Source: Bradyrhizobium sp. AZCC 1693 | Lineage (GTDB): Bacteria > Pseudomonadota > Alphaproteobacteria > Rhizobiales > Xanthobacteraceae | NCBI RefSeq assembly: GCF_036924745.1 | Contig: NZ_JAZHSD010000001.1 | Location: 1,240,001-1,304,000, forward strand | Direction: 5' to 3' | Length of the DNA: 64,000 bases | Shown here: positions 36,353-45,505 of the stretch, piece after piece | Numbering within the stretch: the first letter of the stretch is position 1 | Layout of the letters: each line of letters starts with the position of its first letter | Translations under genes and position numbers: made by a program | Notes under the pieces: model-generated | What the model was told of the DNA's origin: nothing | What the model saw: only the letters and a program-made list of their open reading frames with translations | The model's database searches: none

Positions 36353-38560
36353 ATGAACCGGTGCTTGCGCTCGCTGTCTTGTTTTTTCACGCTAGCTGGG
36401 CTCGCCCTCTTCTCGACGGACGCGACCGCGCGGGCCAGCCATAAGCCACACGCCCACAAGGCGCACGACGCGACCAAGAAGTCGCACGCGGGGAAGGAAG
36501 CTCGCCCCCATCGCGCCGCGCTCGGAAAAAAACGGCACGCCAAACACACTTCCGCACAACGCAAGCCGAAGCCGTCGAAGGCTTCGCCTGATCCCCGGGA
36601 GGCGGCCGCTCCGCTGACGGGCGATCTTGCGCTGGTGAAGGAAGCCATCGATCTCGCACGCAAGTCAAAGACCGAAGAGGCGACGGACATCAGGAACAGG
36701 ATCGCGGATCCGGCAGCGCAAAAGCTCATCGAATGGTTCATCCTGCGCCACCCGGCGACGACAGCGGCTTTCAGCCGCTACGCGGCGTTCATCGCCGCCA
36801 ATCCGCAATGGCCGAGCACCGCGTTGCTGCGCCGGCGCGCGGAGGCGCGGCTGTGGGAGCAGCGCAGCGATGCGGCGACGGTTCGCGGCTTCACCGGCGA
36901 CCGGCCCGCGACTGCCAAGGGCAAGCTGGCGCTGGCGCGCGTGCTGCTCGCAGAGGGCGATCGGGACGGCGCGGCCAGGCTGGCGCGCGACGCATGGCGA
37001 TCAGATGAATTGTCGGAGCGCCTGGAGACCGACGTGCTCGAGACGTTCCGCGACCTACTCAATCGCGACGACCACCGTGCGCGCATGGACAGGCGTATCG
37101 GCGCCAAGGATCTCGCCGGCGCGAAGCGCGCCGCGCAGCGCCTTGGTGACGACGAGCTTGCGATCGTGAAGGCTTGTGCCGCGGTCAGGGGAAAAGCGGA
37201 CAAGGCGAAGGATGCGCTCGACGATGTCGCGGTCGAGGCGCGGCAGGATCTCGGCTATACCCTTTGCCGCATCCAGTGGTTGCTCGCCCAGAACAAAATT
37301 GACGACGCCGCCCGCCTGATGGTGGCGGCGTCACCGGAGACCATGGCGCTGCAGGACACCGATCAATGGTGGCGCGAGCGGCGCACGCTCGCCCGCAAGC
37401 TGCTCGACGACGGCAAGTTCCAGACCGCCTACGATGTGATCCGTCCCGCCGCGGCGCCGGCCAATGAATATTACCGGGCCGACGTCCACTTCATGTGCGG
37501 CTGGATCGCACTCCGCTACCTCGACAATCCCAAAGCCGCGGCCATGCATTTCGCCCACATCGACGACGGCGCGACCAATCCGATCGTGCTGGCGCGGGCG
37601 AACTACTGGCGTGGACGCGCGGCCGAAGCCCTTGGCCAGACGGATGCGATGGGTGCGAGCTATGAAGCGGCCGCCCGCTACCCGACCGCCTATTACGGCC
37701 AGTTGGCGCGCGCCAGGCTTGGCCGTGACCAGATCGAACTGCGCGCGCCCTCGCCTGTTCTCGCGTCGTCCGCCGATGCTTCGGCCACGGACGAACGCGT
37801 GCGCGCCGCCGAGATGCTCTACGAGATCGGCGAACGCGATGTCGTGCTCTATTTTGCCGCCGATCTCGGCGAACAAAGCACCGACGTGGCGCTGCTCGAA
37901 GCGCTCGGCGAGCTCACCGGCCGCCGCAACGATGGCCGCGCGATGCTGCAGGTCGGAAAACCCGCGCTCGGCCGCGGGCTGGCGCTCGACCATTACGCGT
38001 TTCCCACCATCGGGATTCCTCCGCATCGCCAGGTCGCGCCCGAGATCGAGCGCAGCGTCATCTATTCGGTGGCGCGCACGGAGAGCGCATTCGACCAGCG
38101 CGACAAGTCGGCGGCGAATGCGGTCGGCCTGATGCAGGTGACGCCGGAAGCGGGACGCGATACCGCCAAGCGCTTTGGCGTCAGCTATGACTGGGACCGG
38201 ATGGTTTCCGACCCGGTCTACAACACGCAGATGGGCGCCGCCGAACTGAGCGCGCTGCTGAGCGAATACAAGGGCAATCACATCATGACCTTTGCCGGCT
38301 ACAATGCCGGCCGGGGCCGGGTGCGGGACTGGGTCAAGGCCTATGGCGATCCGCGTGATCCCAAGGTCGATGCGGTCGACTGGGTCGAGCGGATTCCGTT
38401 TTCCGAAACGCGGAACTATGTCCAGCGGGTGATAGAGAATTTAGCGGTGTACCGCGTGCGGTTCGAGGGCAGCACGGCGGTGGCGGCGAAGACCGACGCG
38501 CTCGCTGTTACACAGGAGACGAACGCGGCGCCAGTGCCGGCGGCGAGCGCGGCGCAATAG
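36353..38560 (+). CDS. Soluble lytic murein transglycosylase
   Basis: Periplasmic enzyme that cleaves peptidoglycan glycan strands to anhydro-muropeptides. The 735-residue protein has a signal peptide (LSCFFTLAGLALFSTDATA), a His/Lys/Ala-rich linker and an alpha-superhelical region (about 100-520). A C-terminal SLT domain carries catalytic E577 in ARTESAFD, the NAVGLMQVTP motif and FAGYNAGRGRV. The ATG at 36353 follows AAGGGGA at 7 nt and gives a proper signal peptide. Size and layout match Slt70-type enzymes. Its products would feed the NagZ recycling step encoded at 7.8 kb. Confidence 0.93.
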   Translation: MNRCLRSLSCFFTLAGLALFSTDATARASHKPHAHKAHDATKKSHAGKEARPHRAALGKKRHAKHTSAQRKPKPSKASPDPREAAAPLTGDLALVKEAIDLARKSKTEEATDIRNRIADPAAQKLIEWFILRHPATTAAFSRYAAFIAANPQWPSTALLRRRAEARLWEQRSDAATVRGFTGDRPATAKGKLALARVLLAEGDRDGAARLARDAWRSDELSERLETDVLETFRDLLNRDDHRARMDRRIGAKDLAGAKRAAQRLGDDELAIVKACAAVRGKADKAKDALDDVAVEARQDLGYTLCRIQWLLAQNKIDDAARLMVAASPETMALQDTDQWWRERRTLARKLLDDGKFQTAYDVIRPAAAPANEYYRADVHFMCGWIALRYLDNPKAAAMHFAHIDDGATNPIVLARANYWRGRAAEALGQTDAMGASYEAAARYPTAYYGQLARARLGRDQIELRAPSPVLASSADASATDERVRAAEMLYEIGERDVVLYFAADLGEQSTDVALLEALGELTGRRNDGRAMLQVGKPALGRGLALDHYAFPTIGIPPHRQVAPEIERSVIYSVARTESAFDQRDKSAANAVGLMQVTPEAGRDTAKRFGVSYDWDRMVSDPVYNTQMGAAELSALLSEYKGNHIMTFAGYNAGRGRVRDWVKAYGDPRDPKVDAVDWVERIPFSETRNYVQRVIENLAVYRVRFEGSTAVAAKTDALAVTQETNAAPVPAASAAQ

Positions 38561-38616
38561 GTTCACCGCATCGATAGGCCATGTGCGGCCTGCCGAATAG
38601 CAGATGCGCCGGCCGG

Positions 38617-41600
38617 TCAGCGGACTGCAACCTCACGCATCCCCGTTTCCTTTATCGTTGGCATCCACAGTCTTGCTAGCACCGGGATGACCAGCAGGCT
38701 GCAGATCGGGGACAGCAGCATCCCGCCAACGATGACGCACGCCAGTGGCTGCTGAACCTGCGAACCGATCCCTGTCGAGATGGCCGCCGGGACCAGGCCG
38801 ATACACGCCGATAGCCCTGTCATGAAGATTTGCCGCATCCTTGTTTCGGAAGCGCGGATGATGGCGTCCTCCGTCCCCATACCTTCCTCGATGTCCCGGC
38901 GGATATAGGACATCAGCAGGATGCCATCCATCGCCGAGACGCCGAACAGCGAGATGAAGCCAACCGCGGCCGAGACGCTGAAATTCAGGCCGCCGATATA
39001 GAGCCCGAGAATTCCGCCGGCCACCGCGAACGGAATGCCCGACAGCGCCAGCAGGCTGTCCCGTATCGAATTGAACAGGCTGTAGAGTAGCATCAGGATC
39101 AGAAGCAGGCTCAACGGCACAATCAGCGCGAGCCGCTTCTTTGCGTCAACCAGAGCGCCGTATTCGCCCGACCATTCGAGCGAATAGCCCTGTGGGAGCG
39201 GAACGTTCTTCTGAACCCGCTCCTGGGCCTCGACCACGGTCGAACCGAGATCGCGGTCGCGGACGCTATACTTCAGCGGGATAAAACGCTGGCTGTTCTC
39301 GCGGTAGATATAAGCCGCGCCGCTGACGAGCTTGATCTCGCCAAGATCGCCAAGCCGAATATAGGCAGTCGGTGTCTTCGAATCCGAGTTTGGAAGTGCT
39401 ACCGGAATCGCGCGAATGGCGTCGACATCCATGCGGTATGCCGGTGCCAGGCGGACCGTTAGCGCGAAGATCATCTCCCCTTCATAGACCTTGGAAACTT
39501 CCTGGCCGCCGATCGCGGCCTGAACCACGGAATTGATGTCGCTGATCGAGAAACCGTAGCGCGCGGTCTTGGCGCGATCGATCTGGACGATCAAATTGGG
39601 CTGGCCGAGCAGATTGAAGCTGGCGGGATCGGCGACGCCGCGGACTCCCGCGAGTTCGGTTTTCACCGACTTGGACAGCCGCTCCAGCTCATTGAGGTCC
39701 CTGCCGAAGATCTTGATCGAATTCTCGCCCTTCACGCCGGAGACGGCCTCCTCGATATTATCCTGGATGTACTGCGAGAAGTTGAAATCGACGCCGACGA
39801 ATTCCCGGTTGAGCTTCTCGCTCATCTGCTTGACCATCTGCTCCTTGGTCAGCCCCGATGGCCACGTGTCGGCCGGCTTGAGCGGAACGAAGAACTCGGC
39901 GAGAAACGAGCCGTCGGGATCGGTGCCTTCTTCACCGCGTCCCTGCTCGGAAAACACGGTCTGGACCGGGGGGTAGCTCGATATGATGGCACGGATCTTG
40001 GCCACTGTTTCCATCCCGGCCTCGAGCGTGATGGTCGGCGGCATCACGGCGCGGATCCAGAGGTTGCCCTCCTCCAGCTTGGGCAGAAACTCGGTGCCGA
40101 GCCGGAACCCGAGACTGAGGCACAGCACGAGAAACACTGCGGCGATGGCTGCGGCGCGGCGATAGTTGCGGACCGCGCGCACCAGAACGGGCTGGTAGAG
40201 CTTGCGGATGTGGCGAACCACGAAGGTTTCGACTTCCTGGACATGGGCCGGCAGCAGAATTGAGGCCAGCACCGGTGTTATCGTGAAGGTCGCGATCACG
40301 GCGCCGAGCAATGCATAGGCGTAAGTCCGCGCCATCGGCCCGAAGATCTGGCCTTCCACACCCTGCATCGTGAAGAGCGGCAGAAACGCTGCGATGGTGA
40401 TGATGACCGAAAAGAAGATCGCCTTGTCGACCTCGACCGCGCCGGTCAGGATCCAGTTAAGTTTGTCGCTGAGCGTGGCGCTGCGTCCCGGCGGCAGCCG
40501 TGGCGAGTGATGGGCGATCTGGCGGAAGATATTTTCCACCATGATGACGGTGCCGTCGACGATGATGCCAAGATCGATAGCCCCGACCGACAACAGGTTC
40601 GCGGACTCGCCCCGCATCACCGTGATCATCACCGCAAGCAACAGCGCCACCGGAATTGTGGCAGCGACGATCAACGCGCAGCGGAGGTCGCCGAGAAACA
40701 CCCACTGGATAAGAAAGATCAGCGCTACTCCGAACAGCAAATTATGCAGAACGGTCTGCACCGTGATCGCAACGAGATCGCCGCGGTCATAGAATGGCAC
40801 GATCTTGACGCCGGCCGGCAGCGATCCGTCGGAGTTGATACGCTCCACCGCAGCGCGTACGCGCTTGACCACGTCCATGGTGCGTTCGAGTTTCTGCATC
40901 AGGACGATGCCGGTAACGACGTCGGTCCTGTCGTCACGGCCGGCGAGACCGAGCCGGGGCGCGTAGCCGATCTGGACCTTGGCTACGTCGGACACCAGTA
41001 CCGGCACGCCGCCCTGCTGGGTCAATACGATATTGCCGATATCGTCCATCGAGGTGACGACGCCGATGCTGCGGACGTTGACCGATTGTTCGCCGATCGC
41101 GATGGTGCGGCCGCCGACATTGGAATTGCTCGCCGAAATCGCGGTCATGATCTGCGGCAGCGTCAACCCATAGGCCATCATGCGGTCGAGATTGATCTCG
41201 GCCTGGAATTCCCTGGTCTTTCCGCCGAGCACTGCGACGTCGGCGACACCCGGCACGATGCGCAGCTTGCGTTCGACCACCCAGTCCTGCAGCGTCTTGA
41301 GCTTCATGACGTCCATGCCCGGAGGCCCGGTAAGCTCGTAGCGAAAGATTTCGCTGATGCCTCCGGCGGGCGAGATCACCGGCAGCACGCCGGCCGGCAG
41401 AACCGCATCCTTCAGCCGGTTGATGGTCTGCTGACGAACGAAATGATAGTCGCGGCCGTATTCGAACTGCAGACGGATAAAACCGAGCCCGTAGACGGTG
41501 TTGGAGCGGATGAACTTCAGGCCCGGCGTGCTGGCGACCGCGATCTCGATCGGAATCGTGATGTAGCGCTCCACTTCTTCGGGGGATTGGCCCTGCTGCT

Positions 41601-41757
41601 GGGCGATGATCTCGATGATCGGCGGCGCCGGATCGGGATAGGCCTCGATGTTCAGGGCCAGGAAAGCAACGCTGCCGAGACCGAGAAAGGCCACGAACGC
41701 GACCATCACCAAAAGCCGCCGCGAGAGGCAGAATGCGATCAGACTACGCAGCATCAA
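38617..41757 (-). CDS. Heavy-metal RND efflux pump, CzcA family
   Basis: A 1046-residue proton-driven metal exporter. Twelve membrane spans and two large periplasmic loops are arranged as in CzcA/CusA. In span 4, D395, D401 and E408 (AIDLGIIVDGTVIMVEN) match the spacing of the essential CzcA residues D402, D408 and E415, which favours Zn, Co or Ni over Cu or Ag. The N-terminus LIAFCLSRRLLVM is typical. The adaptor gene is 18 bp upstream in the same operon. No CzcC-type outer-membrane channel and no metal sensor lie next to it. Confidence 0.93.
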   Translation of the reverse strand: MMLRSLIAFCLSRRLLVMVAFVAFLGLGSVAFLALNIEAYPDPAPPIIEIIAQQQGQSPEEVERYITIPIEIAVASTPGLKFIRSNTVYGLGFIRLQFEYGRDYHFVRQQTINRLKDAVLPAGVLPVISPAGGISEIFRYELTGPPGMDVMKLKTLQDWVVERKLRIVPGVADVAVLGGKTREFQAEINLDRMMAYGLTLPQIMTAISASNSNVGGRTIAIGEQSVNVRSIGVVTSMDDIGNIVLTQQGGVPVLVSDVAKVQIGYAPRLGLAGRDDRTDVVTGIVLMQKLERTMDVVKRVRAAVERINSDGSLPAGVKIVPFYDRGDLVAITVQTVLHNLLFGVALIFLIQWVFLGDLRCALIVAATIPVALLLAVMITVMRGESANLLSVGAIDLGIIVDGTVIMVENIFRQIAHHSPRLPPGRSATLSDKLNWILTGAVEVDKAIFFSVIITIAAFLPLFTMQGVEGQIFGPMARTYAYALLGAVIATFTITPVLASILLPAHVQEVETFVVRHIRKLYQPVLVRAVRNYRRAAAIAAVFLVLCLSLGFRLGTEFLPKLEEGNLWIRAVMPPTITLEAGMETVAKIRAIISSYPPVQTVFSEQGRGEEGTDPDGSFLAEFFVPLKPADTWPSGLTKEQMVKQMSEKLNREFVGVDFNFSQYIQDNIEEAVSGVKGENSIKIFGRDLNELERLSKSVKTELAGVRGVADPASFNLLGQPNLIVQIDRAKTARYGFSISDINSVVQAAIGGQEVSKVYEGEMIFALTVRLAPAYRMDVDAIRAIPVALPNSDSKTPTAYIRLGDLGEIKLVSGAAYIYRENSQRFIPLKYSVRDRDLGSTVVEAQERVQKNVPLPQGYSLEWSGEYGALVDAKKRLALIVPLSLLLILMLLYSLFNSIRDSLLALSGIPFAVAGGILGLYIGGLNFSVSAAVGFISLFGVSAMDGILLMSYIRRDIEEGMGTEDAIIRASETRMRQIFMTGLSACIGLVPAAISTGIGSQVQQPLACVIVGGMLLSPICSLLVIPVLARLWMPTIKETGMREVAVR

Positions 41758-41775
41758 TCGCCCCGTATCGCCGAC

Positions 41776-42957
41776 TCATTGGCGCCACTCGTTGTCAACG
41801 AAGATCGCCCCTCGCGCGACCACCAATTCTCCGAAATCGAGACCGCTGCGAATCTGCGTCAAACCGTCCTGCTGGATACCGATGTCGACCACGCGGCGTT
41901 TGAACAGCCTCGGCTCGGTCTCGACCCAGACGGTGGCAACGTCCCCCTCGCGGATCACCGCGTCCGTTGGCACCGCCGGGCTCGTCGATCCATCGCCGAT
42001 GCTGATCTTGAACATCGCGAACATCTCGGCCTTGAGCAAACCATCGGCATTCTCGATCTCGGTTCGGACGACAACACGGCGCGTCGTCAAGTCTGAAGCC
42101 GAGTTGATGGCGTTGATGCGGGCTTTGAAGATCCTGTCCGGCACAGCAGAAACCCTGGCCTCGATCTCCTGGCCGATACGCACCTGCGCGATATCCTGCT
42201 CGAAGATCTGGGCCTTCAACCACATCGTCGAGAGATCGGCGATCGTATACAGTGCCTCGCCCGAATCGGCCTTGACATATTGTCCTGGTCCTACCTTGCG
42301 TGAAACGATGGTGCCGCTGATCGGCGCCGTGATCGTGGTCACGCGGCTGAGCGTACCGCTCTGCTCGAGTTTCAGGATTTCCGCATCGGTACGGCCGAGA
42401 ATCCGCAGCCGGACGCGCGCGGCTTCGAACGCCGTGTCAGCCGACCGCAGGTCATTTTCGGCGCCGGCAAGCTGCGCCTCGGCCTGCTGCAGATCCTTGA
42501 ATGGGGCAGCCTTGCCTTCATGCAGACCGCGAACGCGCTGCTCGAGGATCTGTGCCAAATTGTGTTGGGAGCTCGCTTTGCGTTTTGCGGCCTGTGCTGC
42601 GATGAAGTCGTTCTGCTGGACGAATTGCTCAGGGCTGTCGATTTCCAGCAGCGGATCACCCCTCTTGACCTGATCGCCGAGCCTGGCAATCAAACGGGTA
42701 ACCCGGCCGGAGAATGGCGACAGAACGATCGTGCTGGCATCCTCATTGTATCCGATCTGACCGATTGCCGACGTTTGCGCGCGGAACGCATAAGTCCCGA
42801 CCTTCACGATCTGCAGCTGATGCATTTGATCCGGGACGACACGCAAAAAGTCGGCCCCCTTCATGGGGCCTTCAGCCACGGCGAACGATGCCATCAATGT
42901 CCCACCGAACAGCGGGGCAAGCAGCCGAAACAAAAGCGCTTTCGCGGTCATTGACAT
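41776..42957 (-). CDS. Heavy-metal RND periplasmic adaptor, CzcB/CusB-like
   Basis: A 393-residue membrane fusion protein with a signal peptide (LLFRLLAPLFGGTLMASFAVA). It has a lipoyl half-motif (LIARLGDQVKRGDPLLEIDS), a helical hairpin with Gln/Ala-rich helices (about 110-185) and the second half-motif (TTITAPISGTIVSRKVGPG), followed by beta-barrel and membrane-proximal domains. It is the first gene of the two-gene pump operon. It lacks the long metal-binding N-terminal His-rich extension seen in some CzcB proteins. Confidence 0.9.
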   Translation of the reverse strand: MSMTAKALLFRLLAPLFGGTLMASFAVAEGPMKGADFLRVVPDQMHQLQIVKVGTYAFRAQTSAIGQIGYNEDASTIVLSPFSGRVTRLIARLGDQVKRGDPLLEIDSPEQFVQQNDFIAAQAAKRKASSQHNLAQILEQRVRGLHEGKAAPFKDLQQAEAQLAGAENDLRSADTAFEAARVRLRILGRTDAEILKLEQSGTLSRVTTITAPISGTIVSRKVGPGQYVKADSGEALYTIADLSTMWLKAQIFEQDIAQVRIGQEIEARVSAVPDRIFKARINAINSASDLTTRRVVVRTEIENADGLLKAEMFAMFKISIGDGSTSPAVPTDAVIREGDVATVWVETEPRLFKRRVVDIGIQQDGLTQIRSGLDFGELVVARGAIFVDNEWRQ

Positions 42958-43215
42958 GCCCTAAACAATACCTCTGTCGCGCAACCCAAGACAAAGAAAA
43001 TCGCGCAGCCGCGCCCCGCAGCTCTACGCGCCCGCCGGCCAAGAAGCCCCCACAAGCCGCGCGATACAATGGGGGATCAAGGCATGCGGGCCGAGCGCAG
43101 CCAGGGACCACGAAGTTCATATCGCGCGGAATGCCCATCCCCCGGTCATTGGTGCCAATTTTGGCGTGTCCGGTCAGGGGGAATCTTGGAAATGCGGCTG
43201 TCCGGTTTCGGCCGT

Positions 43216-44184
43216 TCACTCTACCTTGACGTTGGCGGCCTTGATCATCGGCCACCATTTTGCAATTTCGGCCTTCTGCCAGGCGCCCAGCGCTTCAGGC
43301 GTGAGCTTGTCCTTTGGCGGCATCTGTAGCCCGAGATTTTCGAGCTGCTTGCGCACCGCCGGATCGTTCAGGGCATCGACGGCCACGGCGTTGAGCTTTG
43401 CGACGACGTCCTTTGGCGTGTCCTTGGGCACCCAGAGGCCGGACCACAACGTCATGTGAAATCCGGGCAGTCCCGCTTCGTCGACGGTCGGGATGTCAGA
43501 GGCGGACTCGACGCGCTTGCTGTCGGTGATGGCATAGGCGCGGATGTTGCCGGCGCGCACCTGCCCGATCGAGTTCGAAGTCTGGTCGACGATCAGATCG
43601 ATCTGGCCGGCGACGAGATCGTTCATCGCCGGGCCAGTGCCGCGATACGGCACGTACTGCAGCTTGATGCCGGTGATGTTTTCGAAATAGAGCCCGGCGA
43701 TATGGGTTCCGGAGCCGGCGCCCGCAGTGCCCGCCGTCGGGGCGGCGGGCTGCGCCTTCAGCCACGCCAGAAATTCCTTCAGCGACGTTGCCGGGACCGC
43801 CTTCTTGCTGACGATGATCATCGGGTTGCTCGGCAGCAACGCGACCGGTTCGAGATCGGAGACGAGATCGTAGCCGAGCTTGTAGATCGCGCCGTTGGCG
43901 ACGTGGGTGCCGAGATGGCCGAAGCTGATCGTGTAGCCGTCAGGCGGCGAACGCACCGCGCGGCCGACGCCGATCGAGCCGCCGGCTCCCGTCACGTTCT
44001 CGACCAACACCTGCTCGCCGAGCGTGACCTTCATGCGCTCGGCGAGAATCCGCGCCATCGCATCCGACGGACCGCCGGCGGAGAACGGCACGATGATGGT
44101 CAGGGGACGCGAGGGAAAATTCTGCGCGACCGCGGCACTGCCGAACGCCAACACTGCAGTCGCGGCCAGAATGATCTTTCGCAT
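43216..44184 (-). CDS. Bug-family tripartite tricarboxylate binding protein
   Basis: A 322-residue periplasmic receptor with signal peptide MRKIILAATAVLAFGSAAVAQ and mature start NFPSRPLTIIVPFSAGGPSD, the standard Bug N-terminus. Its ligand loop differs from that of the Bug protein at 16.2 kb (SAGGPSD against AAGGATD), so a different ligand is likely. It lies 33 bp downstream of the threonine synthase-like gene, suggesting cotranscription. No TctA/TctB membrane genes are adjacent. Confidence 0.93.
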   Translation of the reverse strand: MRKIILAATAVLAFGSAAVAQNFPSRPLTIIVPFSAGGPSDAMARILAERMKVTLGEQVLVENVTGAGGSIGVGRAVRSPPDGYTISFGHLGTHVANGAIYKLGYDLVSDLEPVALLPSNPMIIVSKKAVPATSLKEFLAWLKAQPAAPTAGTAGAGSGTHIAGLYFENITGIKLQYVPYRGTGPAMNDLVAGQIDLIVDQTSNSIGQVRAGNIRAYAITDSKRVESASDIPTVDEAGLPGFHMTLWSGLWVPKDTPKDVVAKLNAVAVDALNDPAVRKQLENLGLQMPPKDKLTPEALGAWQKAEIAKWWPMIKAANVKVE

Positions 44185-44217
44185 CTCGTGCTCCCATCAC
44201 ATTCCGCCGCGCGATTG

Positions 44218-45459
44218 TCAGAGTTTTGCGTAGTCGATCGGTTGGTGTCGATCGAGCGTACGCGTGACCGGCGGCAGCGGATATTTAAGCCCTGTCGCGC
44301 AATTGAACAGCATGACGCGATCGTTTTTCGTCACGCGGCCGTCGGCAAGGCTTTGCTGGTAGGCAGCATACGTCGCCGCCCCTTCCGGACACAACAGCAG
44401 GCCCTCTTCGCGCGCCACCTCGTTGAGCGCAGCAGAAATCTTCTCGTCCGACACCGCGATCGCAAATCCCTTGCTCTCGCGGACCGCGCGCAGGATCAGA
44501 AAATCTCCGACCGCCTGCGGCACGCGGATGCCGGACGCGATGGTGTGCGCGTCTTCCCAGCGCGGCGCGTGCTCGGTGCCTGCTTCAAAAGCACGCACCA
44601 TCGGCGCGCAGCCGGATGCCTGCACCGCGACCATCCGCGGCCGCTTCGAACCGATGAGGCCGATCGCTTCCAGTTCGGCAAAGGCTTTCCACATGCCGAT
44701 CAGGCCGGTGCCGCCGCCGGTCGGATAGAAGATCACGTCAGGCATCTCCCAGCCGAGCTGTTCGGCGAGCTCCAGCCCCATCGTCTTCTTGCCTTCGATC
44801 CGGTACGGCTCCTTCAAGGTCGAGGTATCGAACCAGCCCGCCTTGGCCTTGCCCTCGCCGACGATCTTGCCGCAATCGTCGATCAAGCCATTGACGCGAT
44901 AGACGGTGGCGCCCTGCAGTTCGATCTCGCTGACATTTACCTCGGGCGTGTCGGCCGGGCAGAAGATCGTGGTCTTGATACCGCAGGAAGTCGCATAGGC
45001 CGCCAGCGCTGCGCCGGCATTGCCGTTGGTCGGCATCGCCATGTGCTTGATGCCGAGCGCCTTGCCCATCGACACCGCCATCACGAGGCCGCGGGCCTTG
45101 AACGAGCCCGTCGGCAGGCGGCCCTCGTCCTTGACGATGATCTCACCACCGCCGAGCTTCTTGGCGAGTTTCGGCAGCCGGATCAGCGGCGTCATGACTT
45201 CGCCGAGGCTGACGATGTCGGTGACCTTCCGCACCGGCAGCAGTTCGCGGTAGCGCCACATGTCCGTAGGGCGCTCCGCGAGCGCGTCCTTGGTCAGCGC
45301 CTTCTTCACGCCCGCGAGGTCATAGCGCACCAATAGCGGCTTGCCGGCTTTCGAGAGATTGTGGATCTGGTCGGCAGCGTAGTGATCGCCTTCCATCGCG
45401 CATTCGAGATGGGTCACGAACGTCGGGCGTTCGATGGTCAGATTGTCGTTGTCTTTCAT
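44218..45459 (-). CDS. thrC: Threonine synthase-like PLP enzyme
   Basis: A 413-residue fold-type II PLP enzyme. The Schiff-base lysine is K121 in PTGSFKARG, the phosphate-binding glycine loop is PTGGGTGLIG, and the N-terminal THLECAMEG segment is typical of threonine synthases. The enzyme would convert O-phosphohomoserine to threonine. Because it is coupled to a Bug binding protein and lies apart from other threonine genes, it may be a paralogue with another role, such as a dehydratase or a lyase on a related amino acid. It lies 46 bp downstream of lpdA on the same strand. Confidence 0.8.
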   Translation of the reverse strand: MKDNDNLTIERPTFVTHLECAMEGDHYAADQIHNLSKAGKPLLVRYDLAGVKKALTKDALAERPTDMWRYRELLPVRKVTDIVSLGEVMTPLIRLPKLAKKLGGGEIIVKDEGRLPTGSFKARGLVMAVSMGKALGIKHMAMPTNGNAGAALAAYATSCGIKTTIFCPADTPEVNVSEIELQGATVYRVNGLIDDCGKIVGEGKAKAGWFDTSTLKEPYRIEGKKTMGLELAEQLGWEMPDVIFYPTGGGTGLIGMWKAFAELEAIGLIGSKRPRMVAVQASGCAPMVRAFEAGTEHAPRWEDAHTIASGIRVPQAVGDFLILRAVRESKGFAIAVSDEKISAALNEVAREEGLLLCPEGAATYAAYQQSLADGRVTKNDRVMLFNCATGLKYPLPPVTRTLDRHQPIDYAKL

Positions 45460-45505
45460 GATTGCTCTTTCGTTTCTTGTTGGGCGCGACCGGTGGGATC
45501 ACGCC

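Noticed and set aside
40507..42096. Plus-strand open frame of 529 codons opposite the metal RND pump
   Set aside because: Antisense shadow of an obviously real transporter and adaptor pair.
43456..45336. Plus-strand open frame of 626 codons opposite the Bug and threonine synthase-like genes
   Set aside because: Shadow frame across two real genes and the gap between them.
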